A stretch of DNA of 64,000 bases from Coffea arabica (lineage: Eukaryota; Streptophyta; Magnoliopsida; Gentianales; Rubiaceae), in the NCBI RefSeq assembly GCF_036785885.1, contig NC_092323.1:4566501-4630500 (forward strand), written 5' to 3'. Of this stretch, positions 22,227 to 33,274 are shown piece after piece. Position 1 is the first letter of the stretch, and the number at the start of each line of letters is the position of its first letter. A program made the position numbers and the translations under genes. Below the pieces are notes generated by a model. It saw nothing but the letters and a program-made list of their open reading frames with translations. It was not told the DNA's origin and did not search any database.

Positions 22227-22852
22227 TAGGGGTGGCAATCGGGTCCAAATTGGATTGGCGGGTTGGGTTGAGATCCGGATATAACAGAAAATCCGTTGAC
22301 CTGAACCAAACCCGTCAACCCGAAACGGGTCAGGATACCAGACTTGAATCCGAAATTTTCGGGTTGGCAGGTCAATCCGAAATGACCCGAAACTGAATTT
22401 TAATTTATTAATTTACTACTGTAATTTCTAATAAAACCAATTTCGAACAAGACTAATTACATAATCAAGTAATAAAATTTTAAATAAATAATCCCAAACC
22501 AAATCTAAAATAAATTAAAACAATATAAAAGTAAAAAATAATATAATACGTTATTTATTCAAATATAATAATTTCAACTTCACACAAGTTAAATAAATTC
22601 ATTTAGGATTAAGTGATTAATGCCTTTGGAAAAAAAGAATAACTTAGTTTAGTTAGATAAAATAATTTTTATATTTATTAATTTATTTTTAATTCTTAAA
22701 CGGGTTATCGGGTCATCCCATGGGTTGACCCGAATTCGACCCGTTTTCTTTTCGGGTTCAACCTGAACCCACGAAATCTCAACCCAAATCCATTTAATTT
22801 CGTGTTAGATTCGTGTCGTATTTTCAGGTCATGTCAGAAATTGCCATCCCTA
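22227..22852. mobile_element. hAT-type MITE with 8-bp target duplication
   Basis: It begins TAGGGGTGGCAATCGGGT and ends GAAATTGCCATCCCTA, well-matched hAT termini. CTGCCAAT (22219-22226) and TTGCCAAT (22853-22860) flank it and agree at 7 of 8 bases. The 626-bp body is full of CGGGT/ACCCG words near both ends (sub-terminal repeats, likely transposase binding sites) and AT-rich in the middle, with no transposase. Confidence 0.92.
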
Positions 22853-22891
22853 TTGCCAATGGACTAAAAAAAAGGTTACCAGTACTATATT

Positions 22892-23322
22892 TAGGCTTCG
22901 TTTGACAAATGAGTTTTGTGAGTGTTTATTTAAAATTTTACTGTATCTTACTATAGAAACTAGTGTGAATACCCGTGCTACGCACGGTGCTGGCATTATT
23001 GAAAAAATGAAAATAAAAGGGTGAATTAAAAAAGGTTAAAAATTGTACCAACACAATTAAAATGTAATATCTGTCAAACAATAGTTTGAAATATGATAGA
23101 ATGTGTATATCATTCAAAAACTGCATTTTTTCGGAAGATAGATCCTGAAAAAATAATAAAAAATTTTTGTTGTAAAAATTGTAGAAAATTTTTTTGAAGT
23201 GTATAATTTTTGAATATTTTAAAATGTATAGTTTAAAAATTTTAAATTTTTTTTTAAAATTACTGTAATTAAAATTATTAAAAAATTTGCAACAGTCAAA
23301 CTTGCTTGGCAAACCGGCCCTA
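22892..23322. mobile_element. TIR MITE interrupted by a small Helitron-like insertion
   Basis: The left end TAGGCTTCGTTTGACAA is mirrored by TTGGCAAACCGGCCCTA at the right. The body is interrupted by the unit at 22960-23142, which has Helitron-like ends. Without that insert the MITE would be about 248 bp. No target duplication is clear. Confidence 0.5.
22960..23142 (-). mobile_element. Short non-autonomous Helitron, nested in a MITE
   Basis: Read on the minus strand the unit starts TCTATCTTCC and ends with a CCGTGC-loop-GCACGG hairpin, a short spacer and CTAG. It is preceded by A and followed by T. The hairpin and CTAG match the 3' ends of the larger Helitrons at 37189-39431 and 54459-56445. 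The 3' end is convincing; the 5' end is less so because only TCTAT is shared. Confidence 0.55.
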
Positions 23323-23390
23323 GTCATCTATCTTCTTGTTGTTTGTTTCAAATCCCATCGGGCCCAAGCTACACTACGCTTTCTCAACGC

Positions 23391-23412
23391 CAATAAAATA
23401 AAATAAAATAAG
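23391..23412. repeat. (AAAAT)n microsatellite upstream of the RING gene
   Basis: Four AAAAT-type units (AATAAAATAAAATAAAATAAG) lie about 280 bases upstream of the RING-H2 start codon. Confidence 0.8.
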
Positions 23413-23651
23413 ATGCTAGTAGCAAAAATACTTGGATAGGTTTCCTTGGTTACTGTACAACAACCAGACAACCGAACGTGTCACAGATTCACAGGAGAGA
23501 AAAATCGTACGGAAATATCCCATTCGTAAATCCATCCCCAGGAGATAACTCACTCCCTTCAATCTTTGCATATTACTCAGGGGAGTAGATTCGTTTTTCT
23601 TTTATTTTTTTTTTTCTATTTTGGGCTCTTTTGGGTTCACCAAGAACGGCT

Positions 23652-23686
23652 GCCCGTATCGTTCTTAGCCCGTATCGTTCTTAGCC
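23652..23686. repeat. 16-bp tandem duplication abutting the RING gene start
   Basis: CCCGTATCGTTCTTAG occurs twice in a row directly before the ATG at 23688. It duplicates the immediate leader sequence and probably lies in the 5' UTR, where it could affect translation. This is small but unambiguous. Confidence 0.85.
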
Positions 23687-23687
23687 G

Positions 23688-24896
23688 ATGGCGGAAGTCA
23701 CCGACCTACGCCTCTCCGACCAACAAAATCTATCCGCCCCTGCCACCATTATCGGCGACAGCGCCGTCGCCTTTGCGGAGGACGAGGATGAGGAGCCACA
23801 ACCCGATGTTTACGCCTTAAATTTCCATTCCCTCTCTCCTCCTAATCCTTCCTTCTTGATTGATGACAACCTCAATTTCACCGCCATTTCAGAATCCGAA
23901 TCCGGCTCTCAGCATTCTGAATCTGTTCACTCCGACCAGAATTTCCTCTACTACAGCCCAGAAGACGACGACGACGACGATCAAATGAATTTCGTTACGG
24001 ATTTATTCGCGACCCGCCATGGTATCCCCGACCATGGACTGTGTAATTCTGAATCCGGGTGTACTTGTCTGGACGAAGAACCCGAATTAGTTTTAGGTGC
24101 ACAGGCCGAATGCAATGGGGTTGCTGCTCTTCCGTCAATGGTCGGCGGTCTTCGAATTGTGAACATGGAATCGGAGTCCGACTCGGAAGCTGCGGAGATC
24201 CATTCTAGGGTTGATAGAGCAAATGATCATGATGGGTTAAATCCAAATTATGATGACTTGGACGAGTTTTGGGATTGCCCGCAATTTGATAGTCAACGGG
24301 CGAGGGCTTTTTTTAACGAAGAATTCGAATGGGAGGAAGTGAATGTTAGGGAAAATCTGAGTTCTTTGATTGATCGAATAGAGGAAATTTCAGTTTCCTC
24401 TGACACTGAAAATTCGACTTTTGATACTGGTGGTGGAGAACATGACGAAGAAAATGCAAGAAACGTGGAATGGCAGGTCCTATTAGCAGTTAATAATCTG
24501 GAAATAGCAGTTGGTTTTGATGAATATATCGTCCTGTTTGGGGAACATGTTGATGCAGAGAGTACTGTTAAGGGTGGTCCGCCAGCTGCCAAATCCGTGG
24601 TTGAAAATTTGCCTTCAGTAGTTTTGACGACGGAGGATTTAATGGCAAATGATGTGGTTTGTGCAGTTTGCAAAGATGAGATTTCTCTGGGGGTGGAGGT
24701 GACTAGGCTACCCTGTAGTCACCATTATCATCAGGACTGCATTATGCCCTGGCTAAGCATTCGTAATACATGTCCTCTTTGTCGCTTTGAGTTACCTACA
24801 GATGATGTGGATTATGAGAGAAGAAAGAATAGAAATGGCGCTGGCACTAGCCTGATTGGTGATTTGCAATTTAGTAATTATCAACTTTTACCCTGA
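23688..24896 (+). CDS. RING-H2 E3 ubiquitin ligase, CIP8/RDUF-like
   Basis: An intronless 402-residue protein. The N-terminal 300 residues are acidic and mostly disordered, with runs of Asp/Glu (EDDDDDDQ near residue 95). A C3H2C3 RING-H2 finger follows: C325, C328, C343, H345, H348, C351, C362, C365. Its core reads VCAVCKDEISLGVEV and TCPLCRFELPTDD. Trp355 sits where RING-H2 ligases contact the E2. A short basic tail (YERRKNR) closes the protein. Finger and flanks resemble the CIP8/BTL-like plant E3 group, which ubiquitinates substrates in cytosol or nucleus. The substrate is unknown. From memory, the Arabidopsis locus between MEF13 and GAUT9 (At3g02340) is also a RING protein, which makes orthology likely. 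ATG 23688 is directly preceded by a 16-bp tandem repeat. Confidence 0.92.
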   Translation: MAEVTDLRLSDQQNLSAPATIIGDSAVAFAEDEDEEPQPDVYALNFHSLSPPNPSFLIDDNLNFTAISESESGSQHSESVHSDQNFLYYSPEDDDDDDQMNFVTDLFATRHGIPDHGLCNSESGCTCLDEEPELVLGAQAECNGVAALPSMVGGLRIVNMESESDSEAAEIHSRVDRANDHDGLNPNYDDLDEFWDCPQFDSQRARAFFNEEFEWEEVNVRENLSSLIDRIEEISVSSDTENSTFDTGGGEHDEENARNVEWQVLLAVNNLEIAVGFDEYIVLFGEHVDAESTVKGGPPAAKSVVENLPSVVLTTEDLMANDVVCAVCKDEISLGVEVTRLPCSHHYHQDCIMPWLSIRNTCPLCRFELPTDDVDYERRKNRNGAGTSLIGDLQFSNYQLLP

Positions 24897-26950
24897 GAGT
24901 GTCCGTAGATTGTCAATTGTGGAGGATATCTTTAGGCAGATGATATTTTAGGTATTGGTGAAGATACCGAAGTTTTCTTCTTGTGCATTTTCGAATGTTG
25001 TAATGGTAAAGTCACAAGCTTTACAGTTAGTGGAGTGTTACATTGGGAAATTTTGTGCTTTTTGCCATTGAATAAATCATGTCTTGTTGCGATGTAAGTA
25101 TGATAGAGAGTTACATGTAGTGTAAAACCACTGTTAATATGAGTGAACCGTTTTAACTTTATGGACCATGGTTACGTTCTTTCTTCTTGCTTTGGCATTT
25201 GATTTCTCCGCTAGTGAACCTGCATGAGCTTCTGCACTTGGTGTTTTGCTGGTCCGGATATGGATTGTGTTTTTAACGAATTGGATTTATTTTCGACGTG
25301 TTTGTTGCCTCTTTGTTCTTATAATGATTGCTAGGCTGTAAAAGTAGAGTTTTGGGGTTATCATCAGTTCATTTCTCCTCCCAGGCTCAATTTGAGAGGT
25401 AAAGTTTGTTGGCAGCTAGATCTTTTGCATGAGCGGTCAAGCTTTTAGCCTTTTGCACGAATTGATCGGGAGTTCTGTAATCTACTCAGATACATTTTTT
25501 TGTAAATTTGAACTGAAGATTATGAAGGTAAAGTAGTGCTGGTGCTTAAGTTCCTTTAAGTAATAGTTCAATACAGTTTAAATACATGATTTGCTATAAC
25601 TGCATGTGGCGCTGGCTCTTAAGCATTTCAACATACTTGAAGAACTGAGGGTCAACATATGGCCACCCATTACAGGTGGGAAATTTGATCTATCTTTTGG
25701 TACTTGATGAATTGACCAAGGTTATGGACATTATGTGTAATCTTAAGCTGAAGCTCTTTATCCCGCCAACTGCATTCGAGTCTTTTTGACATTTTATTCA
25801 GTTCTCATGCTGTTTAGCGAGCAGGATACTTTGAAATCTGCTAAGCTAGTTACTGAAAGTTGGCCATCTACCGCAGCCCTTTGCATGCAGATGGATGAAC
25901 CACCTTTTAGTAGCCTATTCATTTGCATCTTTGTTGACAAGCTCTGATCTGAATCCTTATAACATTAATGTCTTCGTGTCTCTATTTGGCATCTGAAATG
26001 TACCAAAAACTCTTACGCTGTTTACAATCTCTTGTGGTTTGTGGTAAATGGCTGCTTTGTGGATGCTTCTGATTCTAGTTGTATATTTAATTTAAATCTG
26101 CTCCAAGGCTTGGGACAATTTTTATGATAAAAATGAAGATACAGATTTCTTCCCACACACTTTAGAATGAATGTGGAATTAAACGATGGTGCAAGGAAAA
26201 TGTTATTGTGGCCATCCTGGAACTTTTTAACTGTCTTTTTTTGTTTTTGTTGGCTCCGTTTTACAAAATCAAGCTAGCTTTATCCTGGTTATAAAAGATT
26301 CTTTGGGAGTTGGACGACAGATACCAGGCATTGTAGCCAAAACGGGGGGAAGGAAAAAGACACAGGTTGCCTGAGAAAAATGGAATCCCATGCAAATGAA
26401 AACGATGGGATGGCTCCGGATCCTCTGTCTACTTTGTCCGTCTAAATCAGTACGACGTAGTATTTGTCAAAAAATATCTCGTGCAGCTCCTTGAAGACAA
26501 AACTTTATCACCCTCATCATTCATCGAGCAAAATCCAGTCCTGCTTTTTTCATTCAACAATACAGCTACAAGATTTAATAAAATTGTGTCTTCCAACCAT
26601 CCAACTACAAGATCTAGTAAGATTGTATGATTAATCCTGATTATTAGAAGAACTCCTACGAGACGACACTGCTGAATCACCTGAGATGACACCGCTGGGA
26701 TTTTGATTGGTCTCTTATATATCCACATTTTGTGGTGCTCGACTTCTTTGTTTATGGGAGATACAGATTAGTCCGGAGGATGATTCCCTCTGAACCGCCA
26801 TGAATTGCAGTCGGTCGAACGTCAAAGCCACTTCATTAAACTGGTAGGATCACTTGGGCTCCTTTTGGGTAAACTCTGCCATTAAGGAGGATGTATGGTA
26901 CTCACAATAGTAGCAGCATATCAAGAAAGCGCTGATGAAAAAATAGAGGA
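24897..26950. other. 3' flank of RING gene and intergenic DNA, no gene seen
   Basis: AATAAA at 25071-25076 is a plausible poly(A) signal about 175 bases after the stop. The rest is moderately AT-rich and has no frame with family resemblance. A 93-codon minus-strand frame at 26447-26728 looks like chance. Confidence 0.5.
25071..25076 (+). terminator. Candidate poly(A) signal of the RING gene
   Basis: AATAAA lies in TTGAATAAATCATG about 175 bases after the stop codon, with T/GT-rich sequence upstream. Plant poly(A) signals are loose, so this is only a candidate. Confidence 0.45.
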
Positions 26951-26968
26951 GGGGGGGGGGGGGGGGGT
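26951..26968. repeat. G18 homopolymer
   Basis: Eighteen consecutive G residues, just three bases before the target-site duplication of the LINE-like insertion. Such long G runs are rare in plant euchromatin and can form G-quadruplexes or reflect sequencing slippage. Confidence 0.85.
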
Positions 26969-26984
26969 AATTAAACGCCCTTAT

Positions 26985-27166
26985 TTTTTTTTACTGAAAC
27001 GGTAGTTTTTATTGATTGAAAACTTGAAAACTAAACTGTACAATTCTTGAGCAAAGGCTCATCTTGAGCTTTACAAACGTGTACTGAGACATGGAGGAAA
27101 CCAACATTCCTCATCTTGTGTTAAACTAACAGCATGATTGCTAATCATTCTGCTTCTCTACTTCTT
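26985..27166 (-). mobile_element. 5'-truncated LINE 3' tail with 13-bp target-site duplication
   Basis: On the minus strand the 182-bp unit ends CAATAAAAACTACCGTTTC plus AGTAAAAAAAAA, a poly(A) tail with a signal-like AATAAA just before it. The direct repeats TTAAACGCCCTTA (26972-26984) and TTAAACGCCATTA (27167-27179) differ at one base of 13. No reverse-transcriptase coding remains, so the parent could be a LINE or a retroposed transcript. The LINE reading is preferred from the tail style. Confidence 0.7.
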
Positions 27167-28664
27167 TTAAACGCCATTACAAGTAGTCATTTTTGAGAAG
27201 ATTGGATTTTCAAGGTCCGGCTGTTTGGCCTTCTGGTGCCCAAAGAGCCAATCAAACAGAGCACTCAAAATTGTCTAGAAGCCAGCTTGTGGCTCTGGCT
27301 ATTGCTAGTGGCTTTGATTCAAAAAACAAAAAAAAACTAGCACAAACAGGATGTGTATCAGAAGAGTGAAGACTAGGGAGGAGAGGGTATTAATGGCTTC
27401 AATGATTGTGGGATTGAATCATTTAAAGCTAATTGAAATCAAAAGCTAAAGCTGAATGAGAATTGGGCTATCCGCAATTCTCAAGGGAGGAGGGAGCGAA
27501 ATCTCAAAATCTCATCTTGATTGTATAGGAGAAATAAGTGAAAATATTATTGAAAATTCAGGCATGAAATTGCTTAACCTCCAGGCTTGTTATGGTTGAT
27601 TAGAACTCGAGTAGCATTAAGATTGACTTTCTTAGCAACTGTAATGCACCCGTGGACGAAAGTAAAAGTAAACTAACGGGGAAACACATGGAGTTTTGCC
27701 CATGAAGTTGCCTTGATGGTAGGAAACCGTTTTTGATAACAAGGATTGATCAAAGCATGATTCAGAAGTTAACTTTTCTGGTCTCACTCACTCAAGGTTT
27801 TGGCTCGGGGGTGGGGGGTTTTTTGGATTTGTCGAAGTCTCACTCAAGATTGGGTCCTGATCAAACCCCAATATACATTCTCATCATTCACAATTCGACG
27901 AGGATTATATTCTTATCATGTCACAAAATTAAGCAGGGTAGCAACATGATACCAAGCAATGTCTATACATCAGGGTGCATATCAGCCCTCTAATGTGAGG
28001 CTACTGCAATTTAGCTTCAGGTAGACTCTGAAACTGATCCAGAGAGAACGGTGGAATTTCTCTTCCATCACAGTTTCCGAAAGTTCAATAACCACGCAGC
28101 TGCTTTGATGATATCCCTTAAATTCTACCCACCGGAGTAACTTACTGAAGGAAAACGCTAGTTTCAGAAAGTTGTCATTCTATATATACTAGATTATGAA
28201 GTTTCATAATGGTTGTTTAGTTACCGCAAGCTCATTAGCGTGTCAAGTATTCAACTTTTCTTACTAGTATATTGTTATTTTTGTACGAGAAAGAGAGAGA
28301 GAGAGAGATGAATGGCCCAATAATTGAATTGACGTGGAGAAGAAAGAAGTGTTTAACAGTAGTCCATGAAGGCAGCAGCAACAACGACACAACTACAGGA
28401 TGGCTAAGAAGTCTTGTTTGGTCTAAGATTGTGCGAAAACGAAGTCCATTTCCGAGCACCTTTATCATCCACATTGTTAGTGGATCACAACTTTTACAGC
28501 AAGTACGCAAGCATATGGACATTACATGCAAATCAATTCATTTTACTACTAAATTGCAGCACCAAACCAACAGTTGCATTACTTTGTAGATTGCACGAAA
28601 GATGGAAATTGTATTTAAAACATACCACAAACAAAGGTGTCATGATAGAACTTGGAAAACAGTC

Positions 28665-28686
28665 ATATATATATATATATATATAT
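28665..28686. repeat. (TA)n microsatellite
   Basis: An alternating TA run of about eleven units following CAGTCA. Confidence 0.95.
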
Positions 28687-29649
28687 TTACACGGAAACAG
28701 TCCAAAACAAAAGCAAGAAGGCCGGGATGATGTAGAAAAGATGCTACTGCAGATGATGATTTTATCCTGTCTCGACCAATCTCTCGAGATTACATGATGT
28801 CACTCAAAACAGGAAGACACAATGAGGTAATACAAGGACAGATTCAAGATTAGAGAGGCTATATAAACGTCTAAAACACTATAGCAAACTTTACTGTCTT
28901 CTTCTCCAGAATATGAAACAATGGCAAAGGCACTTTCCGCCGCCCTCCATAATTGCAGCAAGGAATCTTAGGCTAGGAAAATTTTCAGATGTCAAGTTGG
29001 TTGCATCTTTGTTTGATGCTTAATAATGAGGATCAGCAACCAGCCGAACAATGTGGTATGGTAACAATAATAATGTTACTCTCGAGTCTCGAACAAAGAT
29101 GATTCAGTTTTTTGTAATGCTTGTCATATCCCGATTCTTGAAATTCTATTCATGTCAGATAAAAGTAAGAGCTAAGCAATTTGTAGCTAAAAGGTGCTAC
29201 TCTCATCTAAATTAGCACAACATATAAGAAAAATGGCGTTTTCAACTTGAAATGCTCTCCAAACTGGACTAACATATGATTTGGCCTGAGGAAGATAATA
29301 CATCACAGTTCCAACCAGCAAGGACGGTAACCTGATTGGGCTGAACACATGATTGTCGCACGGAACCATGTAAAATGACAACCACGAGAGAAAAAATGCG
29401 AAGGTTTGTTGAATGGGGTGCACAAATGGGTCGCATATGGTACAAGTGACAGTACTGCAAATTGGGGAGTCCCATCACCTCACTTCACAGCACCTGAATA
29501 AAAGGCTCGTCAGTAACAGTACCAAAACTCTGCGATGTGGGTGTCAAACTGTATGTGGGCGCCTCCTGAGTTCCCACGCCTGGGCCTGGCCAATGGGTGA
29601 AGGTGATTGACAGCCAATTGAAAGTATGGTCGGGAAGGGGGGCGGTGCT

Positions 29650-30095
29650 AAAGCTTTAACGAATCGAGTTATTTACGAGCATGTTTGTATACGACTCGTT
29701 TAAATTTTGAAAACATTCGATCATTTAATGAACTAATCGAGTTTGAGCACGATATTAGACTCGTTTAATAATCGAGCAGTGGCTGTTCGCGAACTATTCG
29801 AATAGTTCGTAAACACATTTATAATTATAAATATAAATATAAATACGTTTAATATTATTAGATATATATTATATTTTACTGAAAAAGTAATTATGCATAA
29901 ATTAGAATTATTTATTTTTTTAAAAAAATCAATAAATACAACTAAACTTATTCTAAATAATGTATTATTTATTAAAAAAATAATTAAATAATCTTCAAAA
30001 TCAAATTTCGAGCTTGAACTCAAATAGTTACAAATAAACGAATCAAATTCAAACAATATTTATAATTCATTAATATTTGAGTCGTACTCGAATCT
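29650..30095. mobile_element. Degraded hAT-like relic rich in CGAGTT/ACTCGT words
   Basis: Sub-terminal words such as AACGAATCGAG, GACTCGTTTAA, TTCGAGCTTGAACTC and AATAAACGAATC are scattered at both ends with a very AT-rich centre. This is the layout of the hAT MITEs at 9026 and 22227. The termini and target duplication cannot be fixed. Confidence 0.4.
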
Positions 30096-30096
30096 T

Positions 30097-30200
30097 GCTC
30101 TAGATTGAGGTGCACACGACGTCCACACGCCCTTGCCTTGAATTGGCTCATTGAAAGCTCTAGGTTGCAGCGCACACGACGTCCACACGCCCTTCTTAGC
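30097..30200. repeat. 60-bp tandem duplication
   Basis: GCTCTAG starts at 30097 and 30157. Both copies continue with CGCACACGACG-type sequence (GCACACGACGTCCACACGCC) and then CTT. Period is 60 and the second copy is slightly incomplete. The repeated part holds the palindrome GACGTC. Confidence 0.85.
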
Positions 30201-31691
30201 AGGGACCCATGGCATTTTTCTTTTTTTTTGGTCAAAAAAAAATTCCATTTTCAAGGGCAGTTGTCCCTATTTGGTCTATTATTTGCCCTTGAAATTTCGT
30301 TGTCTCGCAGATGCTTCTCCTCTCATGATTACGCTTTTGGATTTTCATCCGTGAATTTTGGCATTCTAAAGCCTAAAGGGGGCAATGTATTATGCGAAAA
30401 GGAGTAATTGGATACGGTGTATGATTATGTAGAGAGAGAGATAAGATATGCTTACTGAATTGAGGGCCTCGAAGTGGTGGTAATATGTTACTATAATCTT
30501 AATTAATAATCATTTCTTTCACATCTCAGCAGGGCGGGTGGCTCGCGCTAGCATTTCTTGTCTCGTCTGCTTCACCTTTTTTATCCCCTTTTATTTAATG
30601 GGGAGAAATAAAATTAGAAAAGCCGAAAAGAATTGTAAAGGCCAGAAAACGTCAAACCTACAATTGAAAGTGGACGATATTTGCGTCGCATTCTTTCGGT
30701 AACCTCATCCCGGATGCAAAAGTTTGCTAGATAGTTCTTGGATCGTGCAGCAACTGGCTCTTTGTTTTTTTGCTACTACAAGACATGATACCATGACAAT
30801 AAAGTAGACAAGTGGATCACTCCCAAGCATTTGAGAGGTTCTTGTTGAAAGGCAAAAAAAAAAAACGAAAGAAATCCTCCAAAGGCCCTGTTGCTCGGCT
30901 TCTAAAATGAAGCGATTGACGGGATGAAAAAACCGAGGAGCAAAATTCAATAATGTGTCTAGATTATGAGAAAAGGAAAAATGCCATCCCTTATTAAGGT
31001 CAGCAGAAAAGGTGAAGATGATAGAAAGAAAGGATCTCAGGCAGATAATAAAATGAAGGCAAGGATAAAGATGAAGGCATTAGAGTTTGAACGATCCAGG
31101 TCACTTTTGCTTGCAAGATTGGATTGTTGGAAAACTAACATCAGCAACCTTAAAGCAACACACACATATTCGCATATTAAAACTTGACAGACAGAGCAAC
31201 TGTTCCAGCAATCATGGACTGTCTTTGGAAAAGAAAAAGAAGAAAGAAAAAAGAACCTAGAAAGGAAATACTACTGAAAAGTTGGAACACGGAAAAAACA
31301 ATTTAAAGACAGCGATGAAGTATGGGTCAATATCTGTCTCATGATTTTTTTGACCGTTCAGCCCACTCAACTTGGCCAACATACATGAAGTAGGGAGAGA
31401 GCATTTGCCTCCATAGGCTTTTGGCTCTGGATGCATACAAAGTTCCTTTTATTAGTGGAAGACTACATTTCAAAGTACATTCATATCTTTCCCCTTATCA
31501 TCCTCCCACCAACATTAATTATAACGCGAATTTATATATAGCATAGAACTTTATAACTTGTGTGGCCAACATTCAGTGTCAACTTATCTAAATCAACAAA
31601 AACCCAAGGAACAGATTTTATATATATACATATATAAAAAGAAACAACAAGAAGAAGAAGAGCGAGTTTTGAGTCCCAAATATGATATGGT

Positions 31692-32164
31692 GCAATGCAG
31701 GATATTGTTTCTTATGTTTTTATTTTCTGTTTGGTAAAGCTATGGGATCAACCACCATAATACCCCTATAATCTTTAAAGCTTTCTTCCCCACTGCAAAA
31801 GCTTAGAAGATTTGGATTCCCCAGTTAGTACATGTCCAAAAACTTTTTGACTGGCACACCTCAGGACTTGATAAACTTTTACTCTTTACTTTCTGAATTC
31901 CCCTGTAACATATTTCAGCAGACAAAACCAGCAATGCATGACATTCTTAGTTATGCTTTTATTTTCTTTTTGGGAAAGCTATGGGATCATCAACCATAAC
32001 ACCCGTATAATCTTTAAAGCTTTCTTTCCTACTGCAAAAGCTTAGAAGATTTGGATTCCCCAGTTAGTACATGTCCAAAAACTTTTTTGACTGGCAAACC
32101 TCAGGACTTGAAAAACTTTTACTATTTACCTTCTCCTGTAACATATTTCAGGAGACAAAGCCAT
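31692..32164. repeat. ~239-bp direct tandem duplication upstream of the bZIP gene
   Basis: Two adjacent copies, 31692-31930 and 31931-32164, run in parallel. Shared blocks include AAAGCTATGGGATCA, CAAAAGCTTAGAAGATTTGG, CCCCAGTTAGTACATGTCC and CTGTAACATATTTCAG. They differ by scattered substitutions and small gaps, at roughly 88-90% identity by eye. Each copy carries a TTTTTGACTGG word containing the W-box core TTGAC. It lies 1.1-1.6 kb upstream of the bZIP start. Confidence 0.92.
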
Positions 32165-32604
32165 TCTAGTTTAGCCTTCCACTGCATTCCAGTTATGAAG
32201 TACCAGTTATGTGAGAAATCGCCAATCCACTAAGTTAGTTTCCTCAGACAAAACTGTAATAGTTCTTACTTGAGTTTTGTTCTTTTAATTCCATTGCAAC
32301 TTACGCATATCTATATTATTTGACAAGACAGCGTACTGGACAATTCAACTTTGATCAAGCCTTTACAAGTAATTAAACTAAAATGCCAGGGAATTTTGTG
32401 GAGAAACAAGCAACTGCCTGTATGAATTTTTTTTTCCCCACATTAGATCAGATTAAAAGAATCCTTCCATCAGAGTGCCATTATAACTATGGTCTGTGAT
32501 TTGAGATAATCAAATATAACTTTCAAATAAAAGAAACAAATTGTATTATTTTTTCCAAAATGGATCACATGAAAGTGGTTGTTGAGTCATTAATTTTTTA
32601 TTTG

Positions 32605-32649
32605 TTCCACTTATAGAAAGGACTTGTCCCACTTATAGAAAGGACTTTC
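32605..32649. repeat. Short tandem duplication (22-bp period)
   Basis: CCCACTTATAGAAAGGACTT-type sequence is repeated twice head to tail. It lies in the distal promoter of the bZIP gene. Confidence 0.8.
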
Positions 32650-33168
32650 CTTCCCTTACCTCTTTCCTCCTGTGGCCTCGTTCTCCTATTTCTTGACGTC
32701 ACTGCACCTTGTTGGGCAAGAACCACTGCAGAGTAATAAACATGTCAAGTTAGCTTGCTTTGCAACAACTAGCAATTTTAAATTGACTTCTTCATCCGTA
32801 TTATTCAATTGCTTTTTTCTCTTCCAAAAACTTTCTACCTTTTGAATAATGATACTCTCCATGATATTCTGTGTGCACGCATGTGTATGTGATGTGAGCA
32901 TTGTTTGATGTCACCAATTATCCACAACACTTAAATTTCCAATATCTTTTGGTCCTGCATACATCAGATCAGATACAATTCGTAAGTCCCAAATGACCAT
33001 ATTGGACAGAAGTAAAGGTTAGATGTATATATATCCGTAAGTTTTTGGTATTAATGCAGAAATGTAATACAACACAACTTATGCACGCATTCAGCATCAT
33101 ATTCGAGTAGTCTTGTCTTTAAGAAACTTCACTGTTTAAGAAATGGGACCGCAACACTTTTACCATCC

Positions 33169-33175
33169 TATAAAA
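33169..33175 (+). promoter_or_regulatory. TATA box of the bZIP gene
   Basis: TATAAAA in CCATCCTATAAAACCCC lies 106 bases upstream of the bZIP start codon, a normal plant spacing allowing a leader of about 70 bases. Confidence 0.8.
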
Positions 33176-33274
33176 CCCCTCTCCTGGATGTTTGCCTTCG
33201 CCTTCCAACACCAATATTATATGATCAGGTCCAGAACCTTGTTACATACATAAATCAATTAACTAGCAGAAACC

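Larger units (their letters stand above)
27180..31690. other. Gene-poor repeat-containing interval
   Basis: Contains a GA run near 28289, a (TA)n run at 28665-28686, a hAT-like relic at about 29650-30095 and a 60-bp tandem repeat at 30097-30200. Many short open frames exist, none with recognisable domains. No RNA gene was found. Confidence 0.5.

Noticed and set aside
26447-26728. 93-codon minus-strand open frame starting MWIYKRPIK
   Set aside because: No domain, low-complexity repeats of ILLDLV-type caused by a short DNA repeat, no promoter or poly(A) context.
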